A stretch of 64,000 nucleotides of DNA from NCBI GenBank assembly GCA_963677885.1, contig OY782500.1, forward strand, positions 1,612,001 through 1,676,000, given 5' to 3'. The position numbers and the translations under genes are program-made. Shown here piece after piece: positions 63,501-64,000 of this stretch. This DNA comes from UBA1351 sp963677885 (lineage in GTDB: Bacteria; Bacillota; Clostridia; Lachnospirales; Vallitaleaceae). How positions within the stretch are numbered: the first letter of the stretch is position 1; every line of letters begins with the position of its first letter. Below the pieces are notes generated by a model that did no database searches, was not told the DNA's origin, and was given only the letters and a program-made list of their open reading frames with translations.

Positions 63501-63948
63501 TTTTTTCTTCATTTATTCCACTAAAATAGAGCTTCTCACCACGTTCAAAAAGAAGCTTAAAATCCATTATGAATTTTCCGGTTTCCGGGTCCACAAAATC
63601 AGAAAAGGCCTCTAGACCACTTATGTTTTTTTCATCCCTTAAGTATGTAAATTCCTGCAGATCTACTTTCTTTTTTGATTCTGGCTCATCCTGAACCTCT
63701 TGATCTAGACTCAACTCACCATTGTCTATCTTGGCATCCTCAGATTCACTTGTTTCTGTTTCACTATTCTTCTCTTTGGTCTCATCCCAAGGAATTTGGG
63801 TATTATCCTGATCCTGTCTTTTGCCTGAATCACTTTCATTCAGACTCTCATGAATTAGCTGGTCTGACTTGTCTATTTCCTTATTTTCACACGAAACAAG
63901 CAAAAAACATAGAACAAGCAAAATGCTTCCCTTAAAAATTCTATTCAT
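60541..63948 (-). CDS. Very large lipoprotein, unknown function
   Basis: This ~1135-residue protein has a lipoprotein signal peptide with lipobox LVSC (Cys at about 20). A long acidic Ser/Glu/Asp-rich tether (about 22-95) follows, then a beta-rich body of repeated blades with Tyr/Asp/Gly turns and no enzyme motif. Multiple WD- or PQQ-like propellers are plausible but unconfirmed. It probably projects from the cell surface. The ATG at 63948 follows GAGGTGAG. It shares its promoter and leader with the lipoprotein gene at 57521-59176. Confidence 0.85.
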   Translation of the reverse strand: MNRIFKGSILLVLCFLLVSCENKEIDKSDQLIHESLNESDSGKRQDQDNTQIPWDETKEKNSETETSESEDAKIDNGELSLDQEVQDEPESKKKVDLQEFTYLRDEKNISGLEAFSDFVDPETGKFIMDFKLLFERGEKLYFSGINEEKNIINILQINKSNKELEDVFEVKLAEDEGFIELYPGKDFSKQSEDEEGQSIYLLTSQRILVINESLIIRHAVDIPENIDFKSYCVNSDIHKMLYISQKGIRSYSFTSGEDLFLYSLDELNQGLEDDVRLAFDDISYINDSDRFIARGSGQGNTWGFVYGSDGELVDKKAYIRRIYDQDIRPFIRWQDRDYLIVGNSQMLGSIDPDPSQIFMLDLYSGDQVPVPYFLKNIDLGYHDDAYYQFNTQGFYGIGGAFNRYIYVLPNGTYRAIRIPGECDFRVIGDYYDSDGDLIVLLEVFEEAFKSQIITYKIDSFSEIMGYNRIEKEAFTYESIESNDYDGSLLLSNMSYDGNVIYETNIGQGELVDMVVYEDSSYLLIKGEEECYLLGCSLRKPDEVRLLLHEGLEGPLDTIGLQVIKDELLLVNSGGHRYILSFKDEMVSDMDYLLDVYSIEGGPDPSIYTYIEKGYGVIHVEGEGEKQIFKGYSNADAGESGFYVNIPTDLTYSNKGSYFSFFTSIYEGRLGPYIYNKSGEFIYSPTQFYSDYSDGEWISDSQFIPMEWFFGQPKSAIMDFSENKITYLPFDEGISEVEVCRETGKVAVHETDYVSLKEPSLFWIFEPDTYETMTQVSLFCDEKVYSHETRMQMYITDDEIITYHFDNGKIRIHFYEYEENYQEIKALGSEDLPLASGYVQLYSSLYGRTDGGSLDLFYRNPDTGHYTYVDTIDESNQTRIIPLVEEVYDNQILHVNKKKLIDIETGKQVENDWLDQALGHKSYEILASDISDYAIAYMIGYKESDSYQIETYFKFMAENEFRMVDQFNMGNDKVNKDGFYILIGPNSTLYMDHYNSDNGQSSILQYVDNELSLYKEMAKSPINLLETQWVNHGYLQYFDIEKGTYVIEGESKAKNLGYSIPIIPIHNGYTGFEINEEGTTGYLLDWQNFAVIDELFIEKRLLVQVESFGNMVRYTLLSWQDGKVDVLYIDHKLRLQ

Positions 63949-63966
63949 TATTCTCACCTCATTACA

Positions 63967-63995
63967 ATTCTACCAATAAGAAATTTCAATGGCAA
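63967..63995 (-). promoter_or_regulatory. Promoter of the 1135-residue lipoprotein gene
   Basis: On the minus strand, TTGCCA (63995-63990), a 17-bp spacer and TAGAAT (63972-63967) precede the GAGGTGAG ribosome site. It is nearly identical to the promoter at 59223-59195. Confidence 0.7.
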
Positions 63996-64000
63996 TAACT

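Overview
The window reads as chromosomal DNA from a low-GC, Gram-positive anaerobe, most likely a member of the Clostridia. The evidence is strong AGGAGG ribosome sites, sigma-A-type promoters, a lysine riboswitch, PPi-type phosphofructokinase, YesM/YesN and TrmB sugar regulators, lipobox lipoproteins, two oxygen-sensitive sulfatase-maturase radical SAM enzymes and ECF-type cobamide-precursor uptake. I see no tRNA, rRNA, CRISPR array, transposase or phage gene. Species cannot be fixed from sequence alone.

Layout. 1-8.3 kb: a truncated LRAT-fold protein, a membrane GAF-GGDEF protein, a lysine-riboswitch-controlled dapA-dapB pair, PPi-phosphofructokinase, a protein of unknown function, a PspC-like protein and argC. 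8.6-16.9 kb: an orphan anaerobic sulfatase maturase, a large RND exporter, a GC-rich repeat region with a giant inverted repeat, a MerR-GGDEF fusion, a DHFR-like reductase and a GAF-GGDEF paralogue with a degenerate active site. 16.9-22.7 kb: a minus-strand operon that looks like alpha-ribazole salvage for the cobamide lower ligand (cobS, cobC-like phosphatase, ECF S component, AIR-synthase-like kinase) mixed with a HAD phosphatase, an APH-family kinase and a YesL-like protein. 22.7-33.8 kb: a cluster of long hairpins, a YesM/YesN two-component system, an alpha-galactosidase and a three-gene sugar ABC importer, with a divergent TrmB regulator.

33.8-47.5 kb: a GGDEF-EAL protein, a TSUP exporter, TypA/BipA, a 1667-residue alpha-2-macroglobulin-like protein without the thioester motif, SfsA and an orphan hybrid histidine kinase. 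47.7-52.1 kb: a three-gene operon whose first product joins a polytopic membrane region and a helical linker to a C-terminal domain resembling the anthrax edema factor/ExoY nucleotidyl cyclases; the two downstream proteins are unrecognised and may be immunity or adaptor proteins. This is the best candidate for an undescribed system. 52.1-55.6 kb: a Cys-type sulfatase with its maturase, divergent from a TetR regulator, with three regularly spaced operator-like sites between. 55.6-64 kb: a small membrane protein, an SDR epimerase-like protein, a DUF5692-like membrane protein and two large paralogous lipoproteins with near-identical promoters.

Themes. Four proteins carry GGDEF domains (one fused to a MerR HTH, one to EAL, one with a broken motif), so cyclic-di-GMP signalling is heavily represented. 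Carbohydrate scavenging (alpha-galactosides, sulfated substrates) is the main metabolic theme. Several intergenic regions hold unusually long inverted repeats, and a 55-65 bp hairpin-containing repeat occurs in three intergenic copies; neither is explained by the genes.
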